Positions 18,119-26,052 of a DNA stretch of 64,000 nt are shown here, piece after piece. The first letter of the stretch is position 1, and every line of letters begins with the position of its first letter. The notes beneath the pieces are model-generated. The model was not told the origin of the DNA and did not search any database. It worked only from the letters and a program-made list of their open reading frames with translations. The DNA is from JBGASG01 sp046328035. GTDB taxonomy: Bacteria > Cyanobacteriota > Vampirovibrionia > Obscuribacterales > Obscuribacteraceae. The DNA is taken from NCBI GenBank assembly GCA_046328035.1, contig JAXLXI010000001.1, positions 558,001 through 622,000 on the forward strand, in the 5' to 3' direction. Position numbers and translations under genes: made by a program.

Positions 18119-18406
18119 GTGGATTCTTCCAGAAGCGATTCGGGTTATCGCGAGTATGTCGACGCGGTCATGGACCTGATAAATCAATATTTCTCAGGGT
18201 GCGACTGGCAAGCTGAACTGCATCGACTCGTCTGGACCGTCTGTTTTGTCGTGACGGTCGGTATGACCATCGTCGGACTGGATGCGATCTATCACTTGAT
18301 GCCGGTGGCATTGCGATTGCCGGTTGTGCCGGCGCTGCTGTACTGCTCTTATACGGCAGTGCAGCGCCTGGTGTTTCCGTTTGTGCTCAGCAGATTGCGC
18401 TGGTGA
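18119..18406 (+). CDS. Small membrane protein, two predicted helices
   Basis: This 95-residue ORF starts at GTG 18119, about 8 bases after a TAGGGGG ribosome-site-like stretch. After a charged, soluble N-terminal 35 residues there are hydrophobic segments at about 38-60 and 66-90. The gene lies between two minus-strand genes and ends 16 bp from the next one. No homologue is recognised; the hydrophobic pattern and the ribosome site are the only evidence that it is real. Confidence 0.5.
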   Translation: MDSSRSDSGYREYVDAVMDLINQYFSGCDWQAELHRLVWTVCFVVTVGMTIVGLDAIYHLMPVALRLPVVPALLYCSYTAVQRLVFPFVLSRLRW

Positions 18407-18422
18407 CTGGGCGCCGGTGACT

Positions 18423-19241
18423 TTACGCGTAGTACGACGCGGTCTGTTCGATCAGCGATTGGAACAGCGAACGACACGTCGAGTTCATCACGTTGGCAGT
18501 CAGCGGTACGCCGGCTTTGGTGTTCCACTCGGTGCGAGCGCCTCTGCGCGTCATAAGAACGATACTGTTCGGTTCGAACTGCGGACCCTGATTGTATTTG
18601 TCGTCGCGGTTCATCTCGACCGGCAACACATAAAGCCGCACCGCATCTACGTCCGGTATCAGCATCAACGCGTGCGTCAAGGTCGACATGCTGGACCGCG
18701 ACTGCCCCTCATGATGGCGCTGTAACTTCACGTGGAATGGACCTTCCCCGACGATATTGTTGTACTGGTTGGCCATCAGTTCGAGGTGTTCCCACATTAC
18801 ATTGAGGACTTCCGAGGGACCCAATCCGGTTGCGGTGGCTTCGGTTTTGGCGGTCGACGGATCTGTTGCCGTGGTGGCGGCCGCCGCACCGGGAGACATG
18901 CCATCTTTTCCGCCAAAGCTGGTATCGAAGCCGGACTGGAAGCTTGCCGGTCCCCCCGACGGGCTGTCGGTCGCGATACCGCCCCCGGTACCACCACCAC
19001 CACCGCCGCCGCCTTCGCCGACTCCGCTGAAGTCAACCTTATCTATGGAGTTCAAAGCCGCCAAAATGGTGGCATTCAACTGCGCCTGACTGGCACCGAC
19101 TGCCACGCCGCGGTCGCCGGCAGCGCCGGCCGACTGGTCCAGCTTGCCCCAGTTTTTCTCGAAGGCTCCTTCCTTGGCAGAGCCGGAATCCGATCTCTTC
19201 TTGGAACTATCGTCTTTGCGACCGCCTGATTTGCGTAGCAT
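18423..19241 (-). CDS. Soluble protein with Gly/Ala-rich linker and conserved C-terminal domain
   Basis: The N-terminal 55 residues are basic and Ser-rich, residues about 75-135 form a low-complexity Gly/Ala/Thr linker (with a run of eight Gly), and the last 130 residues are an ordinary globular domain (VLNVMWEHLELMANQYNNI through to LTANVMNSTCRSLFQSLIEQ). There is no signal peptide or membrane segment. The function of the C-terminal domain is not recognised; its mention of long paired beta strands around VRLYVLPVEMN is only a visual impression. Confidence 0.65.
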   Translation of the reverse strand: MLRKSGGRKDDSSKKRSDSGSAKEGAFEKNWGKLDQSAGAAGDRGVAVGASQAQLNATILAALNSIDKVDFSGVGEGGGGGGGGTGGGIATDSPSGGPASFQSGFDTSFGGKDGMSPGAAAATTATDPSTAKTEATATGLGPSEVLNVMWEHLELMANQYNNIVGEGPFHVKLQRHHEGQSRSSMSTLTHALMLIPDVDAVRLYVLPVEMNRDDKYNQGPQFEPNSIVLMTRRGARTEWNTKAGVPLTANVMNSTCRSLFQSLIEQTASYYA

Positions 19242-19452
19242 TCGGTTTGCCCTCGATTACCGTTTTAGTGGACTGGAGTGCACAATCTTACCGCCCGTCC
19301 GGCGGGTGGCCCACCACTTGGATTCTTACCCAGTCTATCAGGCCGGATTGTTGCCCGGATTAAAGCGCCGCCGGCCGTTTCTGGCAGGAAAAGCGTGATC
19401 TGGCTTATGATTACGGTTTCGATGCGCCCGGAAATTTGGAGAATGCTTCGCC

Positions 19453-21321
19453 ATGCCCGAACAATTGGAGGAACAACGCGTGGACCTGTCGTCGCTCAGC
19501 CGCGAAGACCGATTGGCGCGCATGCGTCACTCGGCGGCTCACGTGCTGGCTGAGGCGATGGTCGAACTGATGCCCGAGGCAGAACTCGGCATCGGACCGC
19601 CCATCGATACCGGGTTTTACTACGATTTCCGCTTGCCGCGCCCGCTCACCCAGGAAGACCTGACCTGGCTGGAAGACCGCATGCGCCAGTCGATTGCGAA
19701 GAAGCACCCCTTCCAGATGGCGAAAATCACACGCGCCGAAGCCGAAAAACGCTGGTCCAACCAGACTTTCAAGCTCGATCTCCTGAAGGACATCGATGAT
19801 GAAAACATCACCCAGTGCACGCACGCGGCGTTCACCGATTTGTGCAAGGGTGGGCACCTCAACGATACAGGCGAGATTCCCGCCTTCAAGCTGGCCAGCA
19901 TCGCCGGCGCCTACTGGCGCGGCAGCGAGAAAAACCCCATGCTGCAGCGCATTTACGGGCACCTGTTCGAAACCGAGGCTGAACTGGTCGAGCACGAGCG
20001 CCTTCAGGAAGAAGCGCGCCGCCGCGACCACCGCCGTATCGGCAAAGAGCTGAAGCTGTTCGACCTTTTCGACGAAGTCGGGCCCGGTCACGTGGTCTGG
20101 CTGCCCGCCGGCGCCACGATTCGGCGCGAATTGCTGCGCTGGATTGAAGATCTGGAGTTGGACGGCGGATATCGTCATGTGATTACACCCGTGGTCGCAA
20201 AGAAGCAGCTCTATGAGCGCTCGGGTCACTGGGCTCATTATCAAGATGCGATGTATCCGCTCATGGAACGCGAAGGCGAAGAGTATTGCCTGCGTCCGAT
20301 GAATTGCCCACACCACATCATGATTTACGCGTCCGAGCAGCACTCATATCGCGAGTTGCCGATACGCATCGCCGAATGCGCCAACATGCACCGGTGGGAA
20401 AAATCCGGACAGGTGTCCGGCATGAGCCGCGTACGCATCATGACCTTGAACGACGCGCACATATTTTGCGCCGACGCCGCTATGGTGGAAGGCGAAGTCG
20501 AAGGCGTGCTGCGCTTGATGGAAGAGGTGTACAACACGCTCGGCTTGAAAGACTACTCTTATAGATTGTCGCTCGGCGATCGCGAAGACAAAGAGAAGTA
20601 CGTCGACAATCCGACCATGTGGGAAGAAGGCGAGGCGCTACTGCGCCGCGTGCTGCAGAAGGTCGGGCTCGAGTTTTACGAAGCGAAGGGCGAAGCGGCT
20701 TTCTACGGACCGAAAATTGACGTGCAGTTCAAGACAGCTGCCGGTAAGGACGAAACTCTGGTGACGGTGCAAGTTGATTTCCACCTGCCGGCGCAGTTCG
20801 AGTTGGAGTATGTCACCGAAGATGGTGGCAGAGCGCGGCCGATTATGGTGCACCGCGGTGTGCTCTCGACGATGGAGCGTATGGTGGCGCTGCTGATTGA
20901 AGAATACGAAGGCAACTTCCCGCTCTGGCTGTCGCCGGTGCAGGCGGTGGTGATTCCGATTGCCGACCGGCATATTCCGTACGCGCAACAGGTTGCTGCT
21001 TCGCTGAAGAAACACAAGTTGCGCGTCGAAGTCGACGATCGCAGCGAGCGCATGAATCTGAAGATTCGCAATTCGCAGTTGCGGAAGATCCCCTACATGA
21101 TGGTGGTGGGCGACCGCGAGGCGGAGAATAGTCAGGTGGCGCTGCGCACGCGCGATTCCGGCGACCTGGGGGCGATGGCGCTCGATGATGTGGTGGCGCG
21201 ACTGGTGCAAGAGCGAGATACCAAAGCAATTTTGGAGCGCAAGAAGGACCAATCGGACGCCGCACCCGGCGATGCCGGCGAGTCCGGCGGGAAGAAGCCC
21301 GATAAGAAAAAGGGCAAGTAA
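19453..21321 (+). CDS. thrS: Threonyl-tRNA synthetase lacking the TGS domain
   Basis: ThrS charges tRNA-Thr with threonine in the cytosol. The protein begins almost directly with the editing/second additional domain (MRHSAAHVLAEAM at about residues 24-36, and DLCKGGHLNDTGEIPAFKLA with the CxxxH pair), so the usual N-terminal TGS domain of 60 residues is missing, as in cyanobacterial enzymes. Class II catalytic motifs are intact: RPMNCPHHIMIY, ECANMHRWEKSG (motif 2) and MVHRGVLSTMERM (motif 3). The three zinc ligands known from the E. coli enzyme (Cys, His, His) are all present in NCPHH, NDAHIFC and MVHRG. The anticodon-binding domain follows from about 495, then a Lys-rich tail. No T-box was found upstream. 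Confidence 0.97.
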   Translation: MPEQLEEQRVDLSSLSREDRLARMRHSAAHVLAEAMVELMPEAELGIGPPIDTGFYYDFRLPRPLTQEDLTWLEDRMRQSIAKKHPFQMAKITRAEAEKRWSNQTFKLDLLKDIDDENITQCTHAAFTDLCKGGHLNDTGEIPAFKLASIAGAYWRGSEKNPMLQRIYGHLFETEAELVEHERLQEEARRRDHRRIGKELKLFDLFDEVGPGHVVWLPAGATIRRELLRWIEDLELDGGYRHVITPVVAKKQLYERSGHWAHYQDAMYPLMEREGEEYCLRPMNCPHHIMIYASEQHSYRELPIRIAECANMHRWEKSGQVSGMSRVRIMTLNDAHIFCADAAMVEGEVEGVLRLMEEVYNTLGLKDYSYRLSLGDREDKEKYVDNPTMWEEGEALLRRVLQKVGLEFYEAKGEAAFYGPKIDVQFKTAAGKDETLVTVQVDFHLPAQFELEYVTEDGGRARPIMVHRGVLSTMERMVALLIEEYEGNFPLWLSPVQAVVIPIADRHIPYAQQVAASLKKHKLRVEVDDRSERMNLKIRNSQLRKIPYMMVVGDREAENSQVALRTRDSGDLGAMALDDVVARLVQERDTKAILERKKDQSDAAPGDAGESGGKKPDKKKGK

Positions 21322-21359
21322 GCTCGCCTGCCCCTAATCTTGCCAGTCTCTAATCTCGC

Positions 21360-21830
21360 ATGCCGCAAACTCCCATTCGTGATGTTGACTCACTTAGAGC
21401 GCTTGAGAAACTGGACCAGTTTCTTTTCCACGGCTCTGCCTTGTGCCTGAGCGGACTGGAACCGCGCCAGGCTTACACAATGGTGGATGGCGAAACCCAA
21501 GCCGACGGCGAGCCGGCAATTTTTTCCACGTCTCTCCTTAATTACGCCATCTTTATGGCCGTCGTCAGCCGGGAGAATTGCCCCGCCGGAATGCGAGCCA
21601 GCTTCGGCCGCAACGAGAGGGGCGAGTTTATCTATTCGGCGTCGGCGCATACGATGAGTCAGATCACCGACGCGTCGCGGGGTTTCGTACACGTGTTTGA
21701 TCGCGCGCATTCCTCGTGGATACCGCGCGGCATAAACGAGTGGGTGAGCTATGTGGGGCAGACGCCCGGCTCCATGTACGAGGTGTATCTTGCCGACTTC
21801 ACGGCAAGCATCCATCCGCTCATCGCATAA
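21360..21830 (+). CDS. Small protein, possibly ADP-ribosyltransferase-like
   Basis: The 156-residue protein follows thrS by 38 bp on the same strand. It opens with a helix, then QFLFHGSALCLSGLEPRQAYTM and EPAIFSTSLLNYAIFMAVV. A His-Gly-Ser after a strand, an LxP turn and a later PAIFST-type segment recall the R/H-G-T-x-x and YAT features of ART-like folds. I do not see a confident catalytic Glu, so this is a weak structural analogy. There is no signal peptide. If real, an ART-like protein would be worth testing against the window's ADP-ribosylglycohydrolase, though the two are 12 kb apart. Confidence 0.6.
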   Translation: MPQTPIRDVDSLRALEKLDQFLFHGSALCLSGLEPRQAYTMVDGETQADGEPAIFSTSLLNYAIFMAVVSRENCPAGMRASFGRNERGEFIYSASAHTMSQITDASRGFVHVFDRAHSSWIPRGINEWVSYVGQTPGSMYEVYLADFTASIHPLIA

Positions 21831-21934
21831 CCCCGTCGCCGCCGCTGACCGCATAACCACGCCTCCGCCGAGACGTTTCCAGAATCGGTGCGTCAGCCGA
21901 ATAACTCCCGTCGTCTGCCCCAGGATCGCTGCGT

Positions 21935-22027
21935 CAGTTTTGACACAGGAAGCCGGGTTTTTGTGTCTGGATCCCCCTCTGGAGACCCATCTCAGGAACA
22001 GAATTTGCCTTGTATGTGTCAAAACTG
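21935..22027. repeat. 12-bp inverted repeat with 69-nt spacer
   Basis: CAGTTTTGACAC at 21935-21946 is the exact reverse complement of GTGTCAAAACTG at 22016-22027. It sits in the 234-bp gap between the small ART-like gene and the end of the PLD-XRE gene, in which I see no coding sequence. It may be a transcript stem near the 3' end of either gene, or the trace of a small lost element; there is no flanking target duplication that I can see. Confidence 0.5.
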
Positions 22028-22064
22028 GCACATGCGAACTTAGTCTGCTGCGGCGAGACGGCAC

Positions 22065-22859
22065 TCATTTGCTGCGCGTCATGGCGTTAGCAAAGATGTT
22101 GTTGATTTGTGAGAGATATCGATCGCCTGAATCAGGCACAATCCAAACGCTCAAGCCGAAACATGCGCACACCTTCTTTAAAACGGTATAGCTCACGTCG
22201 AAACCTTTCTCGATGCGTATCACCGAACTACGGCTAACTCCAGCCTTCTGAGCCAACTCGTCCTGTGACAGCTTCGCAGCTTCCCGTAACTCGGCGATCA
22301 GTGGACCAACCCCCTCGAGTAGACAGTGGCGGCGTTTGCCCGACCCGTTATTCATATTCATCATGCATTCCTCACACTGATCGAGTTTGTGTATCTGAAT
22401 GGTGCGTAGAGCTTCCAACGGCTCAACTGTCCGAATCATTTCTTCTTCGGTGTCGTAGAAGCTTGTAATGTTCAGGCTGCCCCTAAGCACAGTGCAGCCA
22501 TCTAAGACGCAAATCTTCTCGTGAACCTTCTTACGCAGGATGACATGAACACCCAGCGCTTGCAGCATCTTGATTGCTGTTTCGGCGACGGCAATGGCCC
22601 GGGTAGTAAGTTCATGGCGCCGCTCCCAGTCGCGTGGCTGCTGCGCTATGACGTGGACAACGACGCCTCGCTCCTGGAGGTCTGTAAACACGGGCTCTAA
22701 ATATTCAACTCTGTTGGGACTGAGATAGCCAGTCTTGATGTACACGGAGCCCGTGGCCTCCTTTGCGTCTGCCCGCAGAGCGGCATCGAAGGTTTCGTGG
22801 TTGCGGATGTCCGCGAGCTGAGCGTCCCAGTCAATCTGTACACCGACTTCATAGTGCAT
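22065..22859 (-). CDS. PLD-superfamily nuclease domain fused to XRE-type HTH
   Basis: Residues 30-150 form a phospholipase D-like domain with one HKD motif: H113, K115, D120, then G127 S128 and N130 (VHEKICVLDG, RGSLNITSF). Single-HKD proteins of this superfamily dimerise to make a nuclease or phosphodiesterase site. A Cys pair (C162, C165) and C179 in the linker could bind a metal. Residues 187-240 are a Cro/CI-type helix-turn-helix (LSQDELAQKAGVSRSSVIRIEKG). The order PLD then XRE suggests a DNA-targeted or self-repressing nuclease, as in mobile or defence genes; a regulator with a PLD-like sensor is the alternative. A large inverted repeat lies 74 bp upstream of the start. Confidence 0.85.
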   Translation of the reverse strand: MHYEVGVQIDWDAQLADIRNHETFDAALRADAKEATGSVYIKTGYLSPNRVEYLEPVFTDLQERGVVVHVIAQQPRDWERRHELTTRAIAVAETAIKMLQALGVHVILRKKVHEKICVLDGCTVLRGSLNITSFYDTEEEMIRTVEPLEALRTIQIHKLDQCEECMMNMNNGSGKRRHCLLEGVGPLIAELREAAKLSQDELAQKAGVSRSSVIRIEKGFDVSYTVLKKVCACFGLSVWIVPDSGDRYLSQINNIFANAMTRSK

Positions 22860-22932
22860 GAGGATTCTTCTCCCTAACGTGGCAACGCGTTGTGATCTAT
22901 TCTTTCAATCGACGATCCATCGATACAATCGT

Positions 22933-22969
22933 GAAAGTACGCGTGTTCATTCTTTGAACACGTACTTTC
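22933..22969. promoter_or_regulatory. Imperfect inverted repeat upstream of the PLD-XRE gene
   Basis: The arms GAAAGTACG(CG)TGTTCA (22933-22949) and TGAACACGTACTTTC (22955-22969) pair over 15 bp with a two-base bulge and a 5-nt loop. The element lies between the PLD-XRE start (22859) and the end of the upstream TPR gene (23027). No T-run follows on the minus strand, which argues against a simple terminator. An operator for the adjacent XRE protein is the more attractive reading. Confidence 0.5.
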
Positions 22970-23026
22970 CCTTGCGAAGTACCGTACTTTTATAACAGCT
23001 GAATTTTGCGGTGATGAAACGACGCG

Positions 23027-24073
23027 CTACGGCTTGTAGGTATCGAGAAACTTGCCGACGACGTTGCCTTCTTCGGAACCGTCTTCCTTGGAGATGGTCC
23101 AATCCAGTACTTCGCTGTCGTTGCACTTGATCTTGTCGCCCGCCCTGTATCCGGGCATCGAAATTTCATTGGCGATGGTGCCCTCAATCGTATCGCCGTT
23201 CCAGCTGTTGACGGCGACGAATGATTGTTCGGTGCGCGCCGACTTCGCATCTTTGAGCTTGATGGTGACGAAGAATTTCTGTCCCTTAGGCAAGCCCTTC
23301 AGGTAGCGCTGTTTCGCAGAGGGCAGGGTCTTGCGCGCGGCTTCGACATAAGGTCGGATCGCTTCATCGATTTTCGCCTGAATACCGGAAAGCATCTTAT
23401 CCTGCGGCGCCAACTTCGCCATCGCGACTCGTTTGATGTCCGCCGCAGTCTCGGACATCGATGGCGGCACGCCCGGCGTACTCAAAACTGTGTTCGCATC
23501 GAGAAGCGCTGACTTGTAATCCTTCAGTTCAAGATATGCAGAAGCACGCATGACTTGCGCCGGGAACAGTTTCGGATTCAGCCGCAATGCCTCGTTGTAG
23601 TCTTTAAGGGCGGCATCGAACTCGCCGAGTCGCTGGTGCGCCGACCCGCGATTGGAATACACCATCGCAGACGTCTCACCACAGGTGATGGCGGCATCGA
23701 AATCAGCCAGCGCATCCTTCGGCTTCTCCCCAAATGTGTACACGCCACGAAACCAGTACGCCTTGCCCATCTTCGGGTTGGCTTTAATGGCTGCGCTGAG
23801 GTCCGCGACAGCTGCGTCGATATGCTTTTCGCGTTCGTTGACCAATGCGCGCAAGTAATAGGCATCGGCGAGGTGCTTCTTGCCGGCAATCATTTCGTCT
23901 AGTTGCGCGTGGTATTCGGCAAGCGTTTTCGCGTCGATGTTGAAATTCGCTTCTTTGCCATTGAGCTGGTTCTGCATGGTCTCAAAGCTAGCCGCCGGCG
24001 CGGACAATGCGCATTGTTCAGCGGTCAGTGTGAGGAAACCGAGAACCGTAGCAACCATGAATAGTTTTTTCAT
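23027..24073 (-). CDS. Secreted TPR protein with C-terminal DUF2314 domain
   Basis: A signal peptide (residues 1-24) is followed by at least four TPR units between about 62 and 200 (ADAYYLRALVNEREKHIDAAVADLSAAI, KAYWFRGVYTFGEKPKDALADFDAAI, AMVYSNRGSAHQRLGEFDAALKDYNEAL, and one more). The last 85 residues match DUF2314: FFVTIKLKDAKSARTEQSFV, GDTIEGTIANE, then GYRAGDKIKCNDSEVLDW. The gene starts one base after the stop of the upstream gene (TGATATG) with GAAGAGA as ribosome site, so the two are coupled. It is likely extracytoplasmic or envelope-attached; the role is unknown. Confidence 0.8.
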   Translation of the reverse strand: MKKLFMVATVLGFLTLTAEQCALSAPAASFETMQNQLNGKEANFNIDAKTLAEYHAQLDEMIAGKKHLADAYYLRALVNEREKHIDAAVADLSAAIKANPKMGKAYWFRGVYTFGEKPKDALADFDAAITCGETSAMVYSNRGSAHQRLGEFDAALKDYNEALRLNPKLFPAQVMRASAYLELKDYKSALLDANTVLSTPGVPPSMSETAADIKRVAMAKLAPQDKMLSGIQAKIDEAIRPYVEAARKTLPSAKQRYLKGLPKGQKFFVTIKLKDAKSARTEQSFVAVNSWNGDTIEGTIANEISMPGYRAGDKIKCNDSEVLDWTISKEDGSEEGNVVGKFLDTYKP

Positions 24074-24074
24074 A

Positions 24075-24617
24075 TCATCTCTTCAATTTGGGATTCTCGA
24101 GATATTTGCCGCCGCCCATTCCGGCGGGAGTCAGCAGCTTGAGCCACTCTACCCGCCAGGTGTCCGCGCGTTCGTAATCCACGTGACTGATCGGTGTGAT
24201 GCTTGATGCTGAGACGAGCGTCGCCGAGTTTTGAATGTCGGCTGCCGGTATCGTGACTTGCTGCTTGAGGCGTGTGCCTCGAGCGGCGATGAGGTGAATA
24301 ATCAGCGACTCATTAGTCTCGGTGATCGAATCCTTTAAAGTCTGAAAGTACTGCTGGAAGTGCGCTGCATTGCGCGTATTCCGCGTGCTGACAAACCTTA
24401 GCTGTGAATAGAGCTTGCCGTCGTGGGCGGTAAGGGTGAGGCTGCCGCGAAACTCGGTTCCGTCGGCAAACTTGAAGGTGCGGTCTATCAGGCTGCGCAC
24501 CGGTGGTCCTTGCTGGGTCCCGGTGCAGGCAAAGGCGCCGCACGCCGCAACGGCGACCACACAGGCGAAGCGCAAAAGCGAAGATGTCCCAAACCATTTC
24601 ATTATGTTGGCAAGCAT
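24075..24617 (-). CDS. Probable lipoprotein of unknown function
   Basis: The 180-residue protein has a signal sequence ending in CGAFACTG, where AFAC is a plausible lipobox; the internal ATG at 24602 is an equally good start. The mature part is beta-rich (TFKFADGTEFRGSLTLTAHDGKLYSQLRF) and has no recognised domain. It is the first gene of a coupled pair with the TPR-DUF2314 gene. Divergent from the helical secreted protein at 24703 across an 85-bp gap, it may share a control region with it. Confidence 0.65.
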   Translation of the reverse strand: MLANIMKWFGTSSLLRFACVVAVAACGAFACTGTQQGPPVRSLIDRTFKFADGTEFRGSLTLTAHDGKLYSQLRFVSTRNTRNAAHFQQYFQTLKDSITETNESLIIHLIAARGTRLKQQVTIPAADIQNSATLVSASSITPISHVDYERADTWRVEWLKLLTPAGMGGGKYLENPKLKR

Positions 24618-24702
24618 ACCGCAAATTAAAAGGTCTGGGCAAAGGCGAGATCGGGGTATAACCTCTAAAGCCCCGCCGGCTCAGCTTAATAAGGAGCAAC
24701 AC

Positions 24703-25332
24703 ATGAATTCACGCGCGCTTTCATTCATTACCTGCGTTGTTTGTCTGGCAAGTTTGAGTAACGTCGTGGTGCCCGCTGCTCATGCCGATAACAAGAAACC
24801 GGCCCTGAGTGCCAATGTCAGCATGGACAATATTGATGCTCGCATCAAGCATCAACACGGGCGCATCAAGCGCGGTGTCGATAGTGGTGCGTTGAGCGCG
24901 CAGCAGGCGACGTCTTTGCGCGATAGTTTGAAAGCCCTCGCGGACCAGGTTGCATCGGAGCGACAGGCGAACGGTGGACAACTGAAACCCGAACAGCTCA
25001 AGCACGCCGAGAATGTGCTCAACGAGAGCAATAGTCAGATCAAGTCGTTCGTGGGCGCGGGCACCAAAAAGGTCGACTCCGAGAAGGTGCTCGGTCCAGA
25101 GTGGTCGCCTGGATTAGATGGTGCGCAGAACCCCGCTGCTTTGCACAAGCAGATGAAACAAGAAGAGAAACGCGAATTGCGTCAGTACAACCAGGCGATG
25201 CAGCAGAAGACAGAAGAACAACAACTCGAATACGAAAAGAACGTGGTGCCCAAACTCGGCGGGCAGCGCAAGACCGTTTTGCAGCAGAAGAAACAACTAA
25301 ACGAAATCCGCAAAGAGAGCGGAGCGAACTAG
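24703..25332 (+). CDS. Secreted helical Lys/Gln-rich protein
   Basis: An AAGGAG at 24691-24696 sets the ATG at 24703; the open frame upstream is not used. A signal peptide (residues 1-28, cleavage after AHA) leads into a helical mature protein of about 180 residues. Residues about 46-85 have the pattern RIKxGVxSGxLSxxxAxxLxxxL, which recurs in the secreted protein at 32346-32741. The C-terminal half is charged coiled coil (KQEEKRELRQYNQAMQQKTEEQQLEYEK). It is probably periplasmic. It resembles short helical proteins with DUF-type repeats, with no assigned role. Confidence 0.75.
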   Translation: MNSRALSFITCVVCLASLSNVVVPAAHADNKKPALSANVSMDNIDARIKHQHGRIKRGVDSGALSAQQATSLRDSLKALADQVASERQANGGQLKPEQLKHAENVLNESNSQIKSFVGAGTKKVDSEKVLGPEWSPGLDGAQNPAALHKQMKQEEKRELRQYNQAMQQKTEEQQLEYEKNVVPKLGGQRKTVLQQKKQLNEIRKESGAN

Positions 25333-25342
25333 CGTTTCTTCC

Positions 25343-25951
25343 CTAGTGTTTCTTCTCGTATAGCTTCATCAACTCGCGCGCCGAGTCTTGTCTACCGTAG
25401 CACGTGTCTGGCAGTCCCGGTCGCGAGAACTCGTTTTGATAGCGGCGCGCTGCTCCGGCGGTATCACTTGTGGTGCGCAGTTCTTGGAGCAGACTGGGAT
25501 TGAACCGTTCCATCTCTTTGATCAGAAAAGCCATCTGTCCCTCAACAGTATCGGCTGACAGATGGTTCGCGACACAGAATGCACGCAGCAGTTCTACCCG
25601 CTGCGGCGCCATCCAGCCCGCAAGACCGAATCCGCCATCACCGGAGCCATCTAAGTGAAGGTGGCTGTCCTCGACAAAGTTACCGACCAACGCGGCTGCG
25701 CCCTCTGGCGTCAGGTGATGCTCTTTGATCAAGTTGTCCATCACCTGCAGTCCAAAACCCATATCGATGATTTCGCACTGAGGCAGCCGGCTGTCGGGTC
25801 GCCCTAGTAAGGTGTCACGTGGAGTGAGGGAAGTCTGCTGTGCCGGCAGTGCCGGCAGTTCCAGCAGAGCGGTCGACGTCGCCATGTTGTCAGCCCCTCG
25901 ACCATCGCCCCCGGTCCGAATATCTGCCGTGCGCAAAGCAACGTCTGCCAT
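25343..25951 (-). CDS. Phage-tail-lysozyme-like domain protein
   Basis: The ATG at 25951 is preceded by GAGGAG and gives 202 residues; the open frame upstream of it is not coding in character. After about 75 disordered residues, residues 75-200 match the phage tail lysozyme domain: LIKEHHLTPEGAAALVGNFV, ED-SHLHLDGSGDGGFGLAGW, then a helix with QMAFLIKEMERF and ARRYQNEFSRPG. The Glu in VGNFVED is in the position of the catalytic acid of this lysozyme fold. Such domains cut peptidoglycan. No signal peptide is present, so export would need another route, or the protein acts after lysis or by holin-like release. Confidence 0.75.
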   Translation of the reverse strand: MADVALRTADIRTGGDGRGADNMATSTALLELPALPAQQTSLTPRDTLLGRPDSRLPQCEIIDMGFGLQVMDNLIKEHHLTPEGAAALVGNFVEDSHLHLDGSGDGGFGLAGWMAPQRVELLRAFCVANHLSADTVEGQMAFLIKEMERFNPSLLQELRTTSDTAGAARRYQNEFSRPGLPDTCYGRQDSARELMKLYEKKH

Positions 25952-26052
25952 GAGAACTCCTCGGGGATCAGAGACTGTGAGTGATCTTGTTGAGTGAGGA
26001 TACTGACAGAGTTGTGAATAAATACGGAACCCCGTGTGTCCAATTGCGGAGG

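Noticed and set aside
19242..19452. T-box riboswitch before thrS
   Set aside because: A GC-rich hairpin is present, but the conserved T-box AGGGTGG stretch and an antiterminator with a terminator T-run are absent.
8427..21830. An ADP-ribosylation writer/eraser pair made of the glycohydrolase and the possible ART-like protein
   Set aside because: The genes are 12 kb apart on opposite strands, and the ART assignment is weak, so no functional pair can be claimed.
21751..22191. Plus-strand 146-residue frame between the ART-like gene and the PLD-XRE gene
   Set aside because: It overlaps the ends of both neighbours, has an Arg/Pro/Cys shadow composition and no ribosome site.
24415..24702. Upstream extension of the secreted protein at 24703
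   Set aside because: It overlaps the opposing lipoprotein gene and lacks coding character; AAGGAG and a signal peptide fix the start at 24703.
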